A stretch of DNA of 64,000 bases, taken from Nocardia jejuensis NBRC 103114 (lineage in GTDB: Bacteria; Actinomycetota; Actinomycetes; Mycobacteriales; Mycobacteriaceae). This document shows positions 52,699 to 61,825 of this stretch, piece by piece. Location of the stretch: the NCBI RefSeq assembly GCF_001613145.1, contig NZ_BDBU01000016.1, forward strand, positions 62,001 through 126,000, read 5' to 3'. Below the pieces are notes generated by a model. The model searched no databases and was not told the origin of the DNA. It saw only the letters and a program-made list of their open reading frames with translations. The position numbers were made by a program, and so were the translations under genes. The number at the start of each line of letters is the position of its first letter. Position 1 is the stretch's first letter.

Positions 52699-53541
52699 AT
52701 GACGGTGGTGGTTGTCACCGATTCCTCGGCCAGTCTGCCGGCGGAACTCAGCGCGGAGCTCGGTGTGCTCGCGGTACCGCTGCACGTGCTGGTCGACGAT
52801 CGGGAAATCCGTGAGGGCGTGGACGATTGCGATATCGACTACAGCTCCTCGGCGGTGAGCACTTCGTCCGCGTCGCCCGGTGATCTGCGCACCGCGTACG
52901 AGCGGGCGCTGGAGCTGAGCGGCGGCGACGGTGTTGTCGCCGTGCATATTTCGCGTCAGCTGTCCGGGACCTGGGAGGCCGGACGGCAGGCGGTGCGGGA
53001 TATGGACGCGGCCGGGAAGGTTCGGCTGGTCGACTCCTTGAGCGCCGGGCTCGGGACCGGGTTGCCGGTGCTGGCCGCCGCGCGACGGGCACGCACCGGT
53101 GCGGAGCTGGATATCGTCTACGACGCCGCCGTGGCCGCGTCGAGCCGCGGTCGGGCGTTCATCGTCGTCAACCGCACCGAGCAGCTGCGCCGGGGCGGTC
53201 GATTGAGTTCCGCGGCGGCGTTCTTCGGGACCGAGCTGGTGACCAAGCCGATCCTGCAGATCGTCGAGGGGCGGCTGGAACTGCGCGAGAAGGCGCGGAC
53301 CCGATCCAAGGCGTTCACCAAACTCGTTGCGGCCGTGGTGGATGCGGCGGGCGAGGACGGGGCGGCCATCGCCGTGCAGCATCTGGGTGCGGAGGATGCC
53401 GCGAACACCGTCGCGGGTCAGTTGCGGGATCTGGTTCCGGGGATCCGGGAATTGATCGTCGCGGAGTTCGGGCCGACGCTCGGGGTGCATCTGGGTATGG
53501 GGGCGGTCGGCGCGCTGGTTGTTCCCGGGGGCTGCGGCTGA
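52699..53541 (+). CDS. DegV-family fatty-acid-binding protein
   Basis: A protein of 280 residues. DegV signature: VVTDSSASLPAEL at the start and AVHISRQLSGTWEAGRQA near residue 82. Family members bind fatty acids and act with fatty-acid kinases. Here the gene follows octT, which transfers octanoate, suggesting linked acyl handling. Confidence 0.9.
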   Translation: MTVVVVTDSSASLPAELSAELGVLAVPLHVLVDDREIREGVDDCDIDYSSSAVSTSSASPGDLRTAYERALELSGGDGVVAVHISRQLSGTWEAGRQAVRDMDAAGKVRLVDSLSAGLGTGLPVLAAARRARTGAELDIVYDAAVAASSRGRAFIVVNRTEQLRRGGRLSSAAAFFGTELVTKPILQIVEGRLELREKARTRSKAFTKLVAAVVDAAGEDGAAIAVQHLGAEDAANTVAGQLRDLVPGIRELIVAEFGPTLGVHLGMGAVGALVVPGGCG

Positions 53542-53763
53542 TCCGGTCGAACTGTCGCGTCGTACCGCTCAGCGGTGCCGACATTTCTTCCCGGTTGTCG
53601 CCGCCGCGCTCCCCAGGCGGTGGCTTCGCGTGCGGCCGGTGCTGTGAGCTGCGGATATCGAACGGAAATGTGGCTGTCCACAATAGGTTTCGGTATCCAC
53701 AGGTTTGATGAATGCCCAGGTCGGAGTCCTGGAGATGCGCAGGCGTCGGCCTAGTTTGAGCCC

Positions 53764-54945
53764 ATGCCACGAACCGACGAACGCACACAGGTCCGGCGTC
53801 GCCTGGGCGCACTCGACCCACCCGATCCAGCGGGGACGCCACCGGAATTCCGGCCTTCCCCGCCGCATACGGCGCGTTGGGACGAGGAGTCCATCGAACG
53901 GTCCGCCATCGGGCCGGACGAGCGAGATTCCGATGGGCCGTGCGGCGGCGAGCAACGCCCGCGCGCTCGGAGCGGTTGCGCTGCCGACGGCTGGGATGAC
54001 GTCACCGATGCGGCTCACCCCGGCGAACGGGGCGGATCATCGGCGCCCGCATGGCTTTCCGAGCCCTCGGGGAGCATGTCGTTGTGGCACGAGCGGTTGG
54101 TACCCGAACGCTTCCGGGGCACCCGGTGGGATCCGGGGCCGCGCGGCACCGTGATTCTCGCCGGAATCGGTGTGGTCGCGATCCTGCTGGCGCTGCTGGT
54201 GTCGTTCCGGGAAAGGCCGGTGGTGCAGCCGGTTCCACCGATCGCGACCCTGAGTGACAGCTCCGTGACTGACCCGGAGGCGGCTGGAGAGGGCACATCC
54301 GGTGGCACGCGGACGTCCGCGCCGAAGCCCAGTGGGTCGCCGCGGTCTTCGAACGCGCAGGCCTCACAGCCTGCCAAGGACGCGCCGCCGGTCGGCAAGG
54401 GGCTGCCCTCGGCGTCGGTGGGTTCGGCGGATACCTCGAACGCCCCGGACGCCAACGCATCCGGCGAACTGGTCATCAGCGTCGTCGGCCTGGTGGAGCA
54501 CGGCGGCCTTCGTCGCTTCCCGAGCGGAGCCCGAATCGCCGATGCGCTCAGGGCCGCCACTCCTCGCCCCGAGGCAGACCTTTCCGGCTTGAACCTGGCC
54601 CAACCCCTGTGCGACGGCGACCAGTTGGTGATCGGCCGCACCACCTCCACACCACGATCCACGACGCAGCAGACGGGCAGCACGCTCACCAACGGAACCA
54701 AGCCGCCCACGTCCGCCACGGCCGGCGATCCCACCCGCTCTGCGGGTCCACCTACCAAGGTCAACCTCAATACCGCCACCGAAGCCGACCTCGACACCAT
54801 CCCCGGCGTAGGTCCTATCACCGCTCGCGCCATTCTCGGCTGGCGAACTCGGCACGGTCGCTTCACCTCGATAGACCAACTCACCGAGATCGACGGGATC
54901 GGCCCGTCCCGGCTCGCCAAACTGCGCGCGGTGGTGACGATATGA
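53764..54945 (+). CDS. comEA: ComEA-type helix-hairpin-helix DNA-binding protein
   Basis: A protein of 393 residues. A polar N-terminal part (about 1-125) precedes one transmembrane helix (TVILAGIGVVAILLALLV). A Ser/Pro/Thr-rich linker, an SLBB-like domain (VISVVGLVEHGGLRRFPSG) and a C-terminal pair of helix-hairpin-helix motifs follow (NLNTATEADLDTIPGVGPIT, DGIGPSRLAKL). It would bind DNA at the cell surface for uptake. The next gene starts inside its stop codon (ATGA). Confidence 0.9.
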   Translation: MPRTDERTQVRRRLGALDPPDPAGTPPEFRPSPPHTARWDEESIERSAIGPDERDSDGPCGGEQRPRARSGCAADGWDDVTDAAHPGERGGSSAPAWLSEPSGSMSLWHERLVPERFRGTRWDPGPRGTVILAGIGVVAILLALLVSFRERPVVQPVPPIATLSDSSVTDPEAAGEGTSGGTRTSAPKPSGSPRSSNAQASQPAKDAPPVGKGLPSASVGSADTSNAPDANASGELVISVVGLVEHGGLRRFPSGARIADALRAATPRPEADLSGLNLAQPLCDGDQLVIGRTTSTPRSTTQQTGSTLTNGTKPPTSATAGDPTRSAGPPTKVNLNTATEADLDTIPGVGPITARAILGWRTRHGRFTSIDQLTEIDGIGPSRLAKLRAVVTI

Positions 54946-55559
54946 GCCGCCATCGGTCGCGCGCCGTGCCTCCGGTCATCGCTCCGGATGACACCCGTTC
55001 GGTCACCACCGAATACCCGGGGACTCACCGGCTGCCACACATCGGGCGGCACCGGAACTCGGCTCGACCGGAGGCGCCCACGCCGAGGGTCGATCTCAGC
55101 AAGGCCCGGCACACACGCCATGAGAATTCTGCGGTCCGACCGGAATCCGATCGTGCGCCGAGCCCGGAGGAGCGCCCCGCGCGCGAGTCGATTCTCTGGG
55201 TGGTCGAGCCGGTCGGGGCCGGGCGGCAGCGGCTCGCCGATACCGTCCGCGGGCACGCGGTGCGGGCGATGCGGTGGCTCGTCAGGCCTGTCGCCGGGCG
55301 TCGCCCGGTGTCACTCGAGGCTACCTCCGGTCGAGCGGTGTTGTCGGCCATCGCTATCGGCCGTGACGACGCAGGGCCCACGGTTTCTCCATGTCGTGGC
55401 CACTGCGCGTCGCCGAATGAGTGTGGCGACCCGAGCACGGAAAGCGCCTGGTGCGAGTCGGTTGTGCGAGTTGCCGCGCCGGTGGATGGACGCCGTGCCT
55501 CGCGGCGGCTCGCAGACACGTGCCATCGAGCGATCCGGAAAGCCAGGTGGGTGCGGTGA
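54942..55559 (+). CDS. Uncharacterised Arg-rich protein between comEA and comEC
   Basis: A protein of 205 residues; its ATG overlaps the comEA stop (ATGA), a sign of translational coupling, and codon composition is as GC-rich at third positions as the neighbours. It is Arg/Pro-rich and hydrophilic, with one ordered segment (ESILWVVEPVGAGRQRLADT). No family is recognised. M. tuberculosis has no obvious equivalent between comEA and comEC. Confidence 0.6.
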   Translation: MSRHRSRAVPPVIAPDDTRSVTTEYPGTHRLPHIGRHRNSARPEAPTPRVDLSKARHTRHENSAVRPESDRAPSPEERPARESILWVVEPVGAGRQRLADTVRGHAVRAMRWLVRPVAGRRPVSLEATSGRAVLSAIAIGRDDAGPTVSPCRGHCASPNECGDPSTESAWCESVVRVAAPVDGRRASRRLADTCHRAIRKARWVR

Positions 55560-55666
55560 TGTTGCGGTGGGCGTGGGTAGCAGGGGAAGCGCGGTGATGC
55601 TCCGGTGGGAGTGGGGCAGCAGGGGAAGCGCGGTGACGGGGCGGTGGGTGTGGGGCGGCAGCGGGA
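55550..55666 (+). repeat. Three tandem 39-bp copies over the stop of the upstream gene and the comEC leader
   Basis: Units at 55550-55588, 55589-55627 and 55628-55666. Each carries the TGA stop context GCGGTGA; the first TGA (55557-55559) ends the upstream gene. They finish 7 bp before the comEC start. Confidence 0.85.
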
Positions 55667-55673
55667 GATCCGA

Positions 55674-57491
55674 GTGAGTGAGGAGCGGGGGTTTGTCGCG
55701 CTGGGGGAGGTGTTGGATGCGCGGTTGGTGCCGGCGGCGGTGTGTTGTTGGGGTGGAACGATTCTGGCGCTGATCGGCGGGTGGCGGGTGGGAATGTGGG
55801 TTGCGGTGGTGGGGGCTGCCGGGGGGATCGGGTTGTGGGCGTGGATGGTTCGGGAGCGGGCTCGACAATTGTCTGTGTGGGGCTCGGGACGTCAGGAGAG
55901 CGCGGCGCATCCGGAGGGCTCTGGGCGTCAGAAGATCGTGACGCAGCGGGAGGGCTTCGGGAGACGGGAGGGCGTGACGCAGAGAGAGGGTTTCAGGAGG
56001 CGGGAGAGCGTGGCGCAGCGGCAGAGCTTCGAGCGACAGGAGACCTCCGAAGTAGGAGAAGAGGACCTCGAAGTGTTGGCGAGCCGTGCGTTTCGGGTCG
56101 GCGAAGGAGGCGAGGCGCGGGGAAGGGGTGCTGCGGGCGGGAGGCGGTGGGGTGTCGGGTGGGTCGTTGTGGCTGCGGTGTTGGCGGGGGCCGGGTTCGC
56201 GGGCGCGGGGAGCTGGCGGGAGAAGGAAGTGGAGGGGCATCCGTTGCGGGGAGTGCGGGCGGGCGAGTGGGTGTCGGCGGTGGTGGTCGTTCGGGATGAT
56301 CCGAAGGCGGTGCGGGGGAGAGGGTTCGGCGGCAAGAAGGTGATCGTTCGCGGGGAACTGGTGGAGTTTCGGGATGGGAGTGAGGTTGTCCGGGGCGGGG
56401 GAGCGGTGGTGTTGATGGCACCGGAGGCCGGGTGGCGCGGGGTGCTGCCGGGGGAACGGGTGGAGGCTCGGGGGCGGGTGGATCGGGCTTGGCGGGCGGA
56501 CCTTACGGTCGCTGTGTTGCGGGTGAACGGGGCGCCGACCGTGGTGGGCGAGGCCGGGTGGTGGCAGCGGGTGGCCGGGAAAGTACGCGGGAGCTTCGCC
56601 GGCGCCGCGGGGCGGGCACTGCCGGAGGATGCGGCGGGGTTGTTGCCGGGGTTGGTGATCGGGGATACGTCCCGGTTGCCCGAGCAGGTGCGGGAGGATT
56701 TTCGGGAGGTGGATCTGGCGCATTTGACGGCGGTCAGTGGCGCGAACATCACGATTCTGCTTGGGGCGGTGCTGCTTTCGATGCGCGCGCTGACGGTGGA
56801 TCCACGGGTGGGAGCGGTGGTGGCGGGAGTGGTGCTGGTGATGTTCGTAGTCGTGGCGCGGCCCTCGCCGAGTGTGTTGCGTGCGGCGGTGATGGGGGCG
56901 GTGGCATTGCTGGCCCTGTGCGCCGGGCGGCGGAAACAGGCGCTACCCGCGTTGTGTACGGCCATCATCGGGTTGATCGCGTGGTCGCCCGAGTTGGCGG
57001 TGGATCTGGGGTTCGCGCTGTCGGTACTGGCGACGGCGGGATTGATCGTGCTCGCGCCGGGCTGGTCGGATCGGCTTCGCGCACATGGCTGGTGGCGAGC
57101 GCCCGCTGATGCGGCCGCGGTGTCGGCGGCGGCGTTCGTGGTCACCACGCCGGTGGTGATCGCCATGACGGGACACCTGAGCCTGATGGCGATCCTGGTC
57201 AACATTCTGGTGGAGCCGGTCGTCGCACCGATCACCGTCCTCGGCGCGGTCGGTGCGGTGCTGTCACCGGTGTGGTCGCCCCCGGCGGAATTGGTGCTGT
57301 ACTGCACCACCCCGCTGCTGTGGTGGCTGCTGAACGTCGCATCGCACTCGGCCGCACTGGGTGCGTCCGTCACCCTGCCGAGCGGCGTGCGCTCGGGGCT
57401 TGTCGCGGCGGTGCTGTGCGGTGTATTGATCGCGGCGCTGGCACCGCAGACGGCTCGGGAGGCAGCGGGACCGCCGGGAGTCGGCGGGTGA
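55674..57491 (+). CDS. comEC: ComEC-type DNA uptake channel
   Basis: A protein of 605 residues from the GTG at 55674, preceded by GGGAG. Two N-terminal helices come first, then a polar repeat-rich loop. A DUF4131-like domain precedes the multi-helix competence domain, with VDLAHLTAVSGANITILLGA, the ComEC core motif. The metallo-beta-lactamase domain found at the C-terminus of many ComEC proteins is not visible; the protein ends after the channel helices, as in mycobacterial homologues. It forms the membrane channel for DNA import with ComEA. Confidence 0.9.
   Translation: MSEERGFVALGEVLDARLVPAAVCCWGGTILALIGGWRVGMWVAVVGAAGGIGLWAWMVRERARQLSVWGSGRQESAAHPEGSGRQKIVTQREGFGRREGVTQREGFRRRESVAQRQSFERQETSEVGEEDLEVLASRAFRVGEGGEARGRGAAGGRRWGVGWVVVAAVLAGAGFAGAGSWREKEVEGHPLRGVRAGEWVSAVVVVRDDPKAVRGRGFGGKKVIVRGELVEFRDGSEVVRGGGAVVLMAPEAGWRGVLPGERVEARGRVDRAWRADLTVAVLRVNGAPTVVGEAGWWQRVAGKVRGSFAGAAGRALPEDAAGLLPGLVIGDTSRLPEQVREDFREVDLAHLTAVSGANITILLGAVLLSMRALTVDPRVGAVVAGVVLVMFVVVARPSPSVLRAAVMGAVALLALCAGRRKQALPALCTAIIGLIAWSPELAVDLGFALSVLATAGLIVLAPGWSDRLRAHGWWRAPADAAAVSAAAFVVTTPVVIAMTGHLSLMAILVNILVEPVVAPITVLGAVGAVLSPVWSPPAELVLYCTTPLLWWLLNVASHSAALGASVTLPSGVRSGLVAAVLCGVLIAALAPQTAREAAGPPGVGG
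55880..56023 (+). repeat. Four tandem 36-bp copies inside comEC
   Basis: Units at 55880-55915, 55916-55951, 55952-55987 and 55988-56023, with a decayed fifth up to about 56044. Each gives a 12-residue variant such as EGFGRREGVTQR, in frame. The region lies between the second helix and the DUF4131-like part, so copy number changes would only alter loop length. Confidence 0.88.
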
Positions 57492-57540
57492 CGATGGAGT
57501 GCAGCTGACGATGGAGTGCGGTTGACGACTGGAGTGCGGA
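57489..57540 (+). repeat. Three tandem 17-bp copies starting at the comEC stop codon
   Basis: TGACGATGGAGTGCAGC (57489-57505), TGACGATGGAGTGCGGT (57506-57522) and a third near copy (57523-57540). The TGA of copy one is the comEC stop. Confidence 0.87.
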
Positions 57541-57604
57541 ACACGGACGGGCGGGAGCGTGACTGGTGGCGGGGTTGTCGGGGCGGGCTCGTAGGATCGG
57601 CTGC

Positions 57605-58576
57605 GTGAGCCAACGACCCGCACCCCTGCATCTCGTGCTCGGCGAAGAGGAATTGCTGATCGAGCGGGCGGTGTCGGCCATTACCGCGCAGGCCCGGGAG
57701 GGATCGAACGGTTCGGATTCGATGCCGGTGGATCGGCTGCGGGCGGGGGATGCCAGTACGGCGGAGCTTGCCGAGTTGTTGAGCCCCTCGCTGTTCGCCG
57801 AGGAACGTGTGATCGTGCTCGAGTCGGCGGCCGAGGCGGGCAAGGACGCGGTGAACGTACTGCTCGACGCCGCGGCTTCACCCCCGGAGGGCGTGGTGCT
57901 GGTGCTGCTGCACACCGGCGGCGGGCGAGCCAAGGCCATGGTGCCGGCGCTACAGAAGCTGGGCGCCGTAGTGCACGAGTGCGCCAAGGTCGGCAAGGCC
58001 GGGGAACGGGTCGAGTTCGTGCGCAACGAGTTCCGCGCCGTCAACCTGCGCGTATCGGGGGACGTGGTGCAGGCACTCATCGAGTCGGTCGGGTCCGACC
58101 TGCGCGAATTGGCCGCGGCCTGTTCACAGTTGGCGGCCGACACCGGCGGCAAGATCGACGTCGCCGCCGTGCACCGCTACTACTCCGGCAAGGCGGAGGT
58201 CTCCGGGTTCGATGTCGCGGACCTGGCGGTTTCGGGTGATCGCGCCGCCGCCATGGAAGCGCTGCGCTGGGCCACCGACCGCGGTGTCCCCGCGGTCCTG
58301 CTCGCCGATGCCCTCGCGGACTCGGTGCACACCATCGCGCGCGTCGGCTCGGCCGGACGCGGCGACCCGTTCAAGATGGCGGGCGACCTCGGCATGCCGC
58401 CCTGGAAGGTCAAGAAGGCCCAGGGCCAGAGTCGCGGCTGGACCGGCGCCACCATCGGCGAGGCCCTGCAGGTCGTCGCCGCGCTGAACGCCGATGTCAA
58501 AGGCGGAGCGGCCGACACCAATTACGCCCTCGAACACGCACTTTCGCGCATCCTCGACCTGCGCCAGCCGAGCTGA
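57605..58576 (+). CDS. holA: DNA polymerase III delta subunit
   Basis: A protein of 323 residues from the GTG at 57605. Features match HolA: HLVLGEEELLIERAVSAI, LLSPSLFAEERVIVL, ELAAACSQLAADTGGKID and the conserved C-terminal MPPWKVKKAQGQSRGW. It loads the sliding clamp. Position after comEC matches M. tuberculosis Rv2413c. Confidence 0.95.
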   Translation: MSQRPAPLHLVLGEEELLIERAVSAITAQAREGSNGSDSMPVDRLRAGDASTAELAELLSPSLFAEERVIVLESAAEAGKDAVNVLLDAAASPPEGVVLVLLHTGGGRAKAMVPALQKLGAVVHECAKVGKAGERVEFVRNEFRAVNLRVSGDVVQALIESVGSDLRELAAACSQLAADTGGKIDVAAVHRYYSGKAEVSGFDVADLAVSGDRAAAMEALRWATDRGVPAVLLADALADSVHTIARVGSAGRGDPFKMAGDLGMPPWKVKKAQGQSRGWTGATIGEALQVVAALNADVKGGAADTNYALEHALSRILDLRQPS

Positions 58577-58714
58577 GCAGGACCTGTCGCACCTGAGTCA
58601 CTCGCGCTGAGCTAGTACCTGCCGCACATGAAGTCAGCCGTGCTGAGCAGTATCTGCCACACACGAACGAGCCTGCGCCTGAGCAACACCTGCCCCGGAC
58701 ACGAACGAGCCCGC
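58572..58714 (+). repeat. Four degenerate tandem copies of about 35 bp after holA
   Basis: Units begin at 58572, 58606, 58642 and 58677, each with GCTGAGC or GCCTGAGC then CACCTG/CTGCC. The TGA of unit 1 (58574-58576) is the holA stop. The last unit runs into the terminator hairpin. Confidence 0.7.
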
Positions 58715-58737
58715 TCCAGAAACACGGAGCGGGCTCG
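58706..58737. terminator. Perfect 12-bp hairpin between holA and the LGFP gene
   Basis: CGAGCCCGCTCC pairs with GGAGCGGGCTCG around an 8-nt loop; AAAG follows on the plus strand. It lies between two convergent genes and can serve both. Confidence 0.85.
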
Positions 58738-58751
58738 AAAGATTCATGACC

Positions 58752-59495
58752 TCAAGGCTTCCAGGTGATCTTGCCGCCCTCGAAGTCTTGGGCTTTGCCG
58801 CCCTGGTAGTCGTATTCGTCGCCGGTCGGGTAGCCGTAGCGGCCGTTCTCCGAGCCGTTGCGCACCCACTCGTCGCGGATCGCGCCCCACACGACGCGGG
58901 TGCCGCCCTTGGACGAGGTGTAGATGGCGCCGCCTTCGAAGAGGGTGTAGCGGCCGTTGTCCTTGGACGCCTTGCCCTCATCGGAGATGGGGAAGCCCAG
59001 CGGGCTGCTCTCCCAGCCGACCGCACCGTACTTGTCGCGAATCGTGCCGCTGATCATGTGCGCGGCGGTGCCGAGGGACCAGTAGATGGACCCGCCCTGG
59101 AAGTGCTGGAAGCGGCCGGGTTTGGCGGTCGCGCCCTCATCGGTGGCCGGGTACTTGAGCGCACCGGATTCGGAGTTCAGACCCCGCCACTTCTCCCGGA
59201 TCGCACCGCCGATGGCGTGCGCGTCGGTCGCCGGAGTCCAGTAGATCGAGGCGTTGTTGACGAAGTCCTGCTTCTTGCCACCGCCCGCGGCATCCATTTC
59301 CGGGCTCAGCGGGTCGCCGAAGAAGTCGGGTCCACCCGCACGGTCGTACGCGACCTCGATCGCGCCACCGACCTCGAACGGGCCGATCGGGCGGGCGGCG
59401 GCGGTGCCGAGACCGGTGGTCAGCGTGAGCGCGACCGCACCGGCGGCAAGCGCGCCGCGGCTCCAGGACGACTTCTTACGACGTAGCGGTGCCAA
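58752..59495 (-). CDS. Secreted LGFP-repeat protein
   Basis: A protein of 247 residues from the TTG at 59495 (after GGGAG); ATG 59543 is an alternative. The N-terminus (APLRRKKSSWSRGALAAGAV, then a hydrophobic run) is a signal peptide with basic start. The mature part has four LGFP-type repeats of about 50 residues (for example SSPLGFPISDEG, SGALKYPATDEG). LGFP repeats are found in cell-wall-attached or mycolyltransferase proteins of Corynebacteriales. A structural or adhesive role is likely. Confidence 0.82.
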   Translation of the reverse strand: MAPLRRKKSSWSRGALAAGAVALTLTTGLGTAAARPIGPFEVGGAIEVAYDRAGGPDFFGDPLSPEMDAAGGGKKQDFVNNASIYWTPATDAHAIGGAIREKWRGLNSESGALKYPATDEGATAKPGRFQHFQGGSIYWSLGTAAHMISGTIRDKYGAVGWESSPLGFPISDEGKASKDNGRYTLFEGGAIYTSSKGGTRVVWGAIRDEWVRNGSENGRYGYPTGDEYDYQGGKAQDFEGGKITWKP

Positions 59496-59662
59496 AAGAA
59501 CTCCCAACGGGTTTGTATCCGATTGCCGGAGGATCGCAGCCATCCTGCTGCGAACCGCCCGCTCGGGCAAGTGCGCCGTGACGGGAACGACAAAAGCCGC
59601 CGTGGTCGTCGTGGCCACGGCGGCTGTTCGAAGCATTCTGTCCGGTAATGAGACCGGGAAAA

Positions 59663-59926
59663 TCAGCCGAGCTTGTTGAAGGCCAGCGACAGCGCCGACT
59701 TCTTGTTCGCGGCCTGGTTGATGTGGATGACGCCCTTGGCGGCAGCCTTGTCCAGGCTCTTGCTCGCCGAACGCAGCAGCTCGAGCGCCTTGTCCTGCTC
59801 GCCCGCGGCAGCGGCCTCACGGAACTTGCGGATCGAGGTGCGCAGCGAGGACTTCACCGACTGGTTACGCTGACGCGCGGCCTCGTTGGTGCGAATCCGC
59901 TTCATCTGGGACTTGATGTTGGCCAC
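59663..59926 (-). CDS. rpsT: Ribosomal protein bS20
   Basis: A protein of 87 residues from the GTG at 59926, preceded by GAGGAAACAGGC. It has the S20 pattern [20 protein letters not shown], Lys/Arg- and Ala-rich with a three-helix bundle. It is divergent from the ATP-grasp gene, as in M. tuberculosis (Rv2412). Confidence 0.97.
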   Translation of the reverse strand: MANIKSQMKRIRTNEAARQRNQSVKSSLRTSIRKFREAAAAGEQDKALELLRSASKSLDKAAAKGVIHINQAANKKSALSLAFNKLG

Positions 59927-60145
59927 GCCTGTTTCCTCGTGTTCCTTCGTGTGGGTGTATGCGGGATACAAAGTCTTGAAAACAAAGTCTTCGGGCGCGC
60001 ACCACATCGATAGGGCAACGCCGACGATCGAGGTTACCAGGCGACACACCGGGGTATGAAATCGGCCCTGTCCGCTACCTGGCCGAAACCAGAAATTTAT
60101 CCCGGTCCAACTGCGTGTTGCTCCTGCGTGATGGACGATTTTTGC

Positions 60146-61804
60146 ATGACTCCCGCCGCTGCCGCGCAGGGTCCAACGAGGACATCGAAAACGGCTGCGG
60201 CCGCTCCTGTATCGAACGGCCGCGGTGTGCTCGCCGATGCCACCGCAGGGGGAGTCTTCGAGGGATACCGACCGGGCAAATACGCCCTGGCCTTTGACGA
60301 AATGTTCGATTCCGCAGGTAGGACCCGTCCAGCCTACAAGGGCATCTTCGCCGCCCTGTCCACGATCGACGCCGGCGACCTGGCCGCGCGGGCCGAGGCG
60401 CTGGCCCGCGCCTTCGCCGATCAGGGCATCACCTTCTCGCTCTCGGGTCAGGAACGGCCCTTTCCACTCGACCTTGTTCCCCGCGTGATCGCCGCCACCG
60501 AGTGGTCGAAACTCGAGCGCGGCATCACACAACGTGTAAGGGCCCTAGAAGCGTTCTTGGCCGATGTGTACGGAGATCAGACGATTCTGCGCGATCGGGT
60601 CATCCCGAAGCGCCTCGTCACCTCCTGCGCGCACTTCCATCGGGAAGCCACCGGCCTGGTCCCGCCCAACGGCGTCCGCATCCACGTCGCCGGGATCGAT
60701 CTGATCCGCGACGAGCAGGGCGACTTCCGGGTGCTCGAGGACAACCTGCGCTCACCGTCCGGCGTCTCCTATGTAATGGAGAACCGGCGCACCATGGCCC
60801 GGGTCTTCCCGGACCTGTTCGCCTCGCACCGAGTCCGCGCGGTCGGGGACTACCCGAGCAATCTGCTGCGCGCCCTGCGCGCGGCGGCCGCACCCAACGA
60901 GGCCGACCCGACCGTCGTGGTGCTGACCCCGGGCGTCTACAACTCCGCCTACTTCGAACACTCACTGCTGGCCCGGCAGATGGGCGTCGAACTGGTCGAG
61001 GGACGGGACCTGTTCTGCCGCGACAGTGTCGTCTATATGCGGACCACCGCCGGGGAACGGCAGGTGGACGTCATCTACCGGCGCATCGACGACACCTATC
61101 TGGATCCCATGCAGTTCCGGCCGGATTCCATGCTCGGCATCGCGGGACTGCTCAATGCCGCCCGCGCGGGCACCGTGGTGCTGGCCAACGCGGTCGGCAA
61201 CGGCGTCGGCGACGACAAGCTCGTCTACACCTATGTGCCCGCGTTCATCGAGTACTACCTGGGCGAGAAGCCGATTCTGCCCAATGTCGACTCCTACCGC
61301 TGCTGGGAGCCAGGCGAATGCGAGGAGGTGCTCGACCGGGTCGCCGAACTCGTGGTGAAACCGGTGGAGGGCTCCGGCGGATACGGCATCGTCATCGGAC
61401 CCGACGCCAACGCCAAAGAGCTGGAGGCGATTCGGCGCAAGGTCCGCGCCGATCCGCGCGGCTGGATCGGGCAGCCGGTGGTGCAGCTGTCCACCGTGCC
61501 GAGCAAGATCGGCGGCGGACTCCAGCCGCGGCACGTGGATCTGCGACCTTTCGCGGTCAACGACGGCGACGACATCTGGGTGCTGCCGGGCGGTTTGACC
61601 CGAGTGGCCCTGCCGGAGGGCTCCCTCGTGGTGAACTCGAGTCAGGGCGGCGGCAGCAAGGACACCTGGGTGCTGGCCCCGAGAACCTCGGTCGCACAAC
61701 GGGAGCTGGACGGCACACAACTGGTGGGCGAACAACACATCGCCCCCGATCGCGACCAATCGAGAGAGCCCTCATCGACGCGGGCCACCCAACAACAGCA
61801 GTAA
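60146..61804 (+). CDS. Circularly permuted ATP-grasp protein
   Basis: A protein of 552 residues from the ATG at 60146; 60131 is also possible. ATP-grasp-type segments include [19 protein letters not shown] and a C-terminal [16 protein letters not shown] block typical of CP_ATPgrasp_1 (DUF404/407) proteins. The length and neighbours match M. tuberculosis Rv2411c. It is expected to form an amide or peptide bond; the substrate is unknown. Confidence 0.85.
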   Translation: MTPAAAAQGPTRTSKTAAAAPVSNGRGVLADATAGGVFEGYRPGKYALAFDEMFDSAGRTRPAYKGIFAALSTIDAGDLAARAEALARAFADQGITFSLSGQERPFPLDLVPRVIAATEWSKLERGITQRVRALEAFLADVYGDQTILRDRVIPKRLVTSCAHFHREATGLVPPNGVRIHVAGIDLIRDEQGDFRVLEDNLRSPSGVSYVMENRRTMARVFPDLFASHRVRAVGDYPSNLLRALRAAAAPNEADPTVVVLTPGVYNSAYFEHSLLARQMGVELVEGRDLFCRDSVVYMRTTAGERQVDVIYRRIDDTYLDPMQFRPDSMLGIAGLLNAARAGTVVLANAVGNGVGDDKLVYTYVPAFIEYYLGEKPILPNVDSYRCWEPGECEEVLDRVAELVVKPVEGSGGYGIVIGPDANAKELEAIRRKVRADPRGWIGQPVVQLSTVPSKIGGGLQPRHVDLRPFAVNDGDDIWVLPGGLTRVALPEGSLVVNSSQGGGSKDTWVLAPRTSVAQRELDGTQLVGEQHIAPDRDQSREPSSTRATQQQQ

Positions 61805-61825
61805 CTCAGCTAGGCGGTGGTCATC

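Noticed and set aside
55880..56023. CRISPR array suggested by 36-bp repeat length
   Set aside because: The repeats are contiguous with no spacers, lie in frame inside comEC and differ between copies; no cas genes are nearby.
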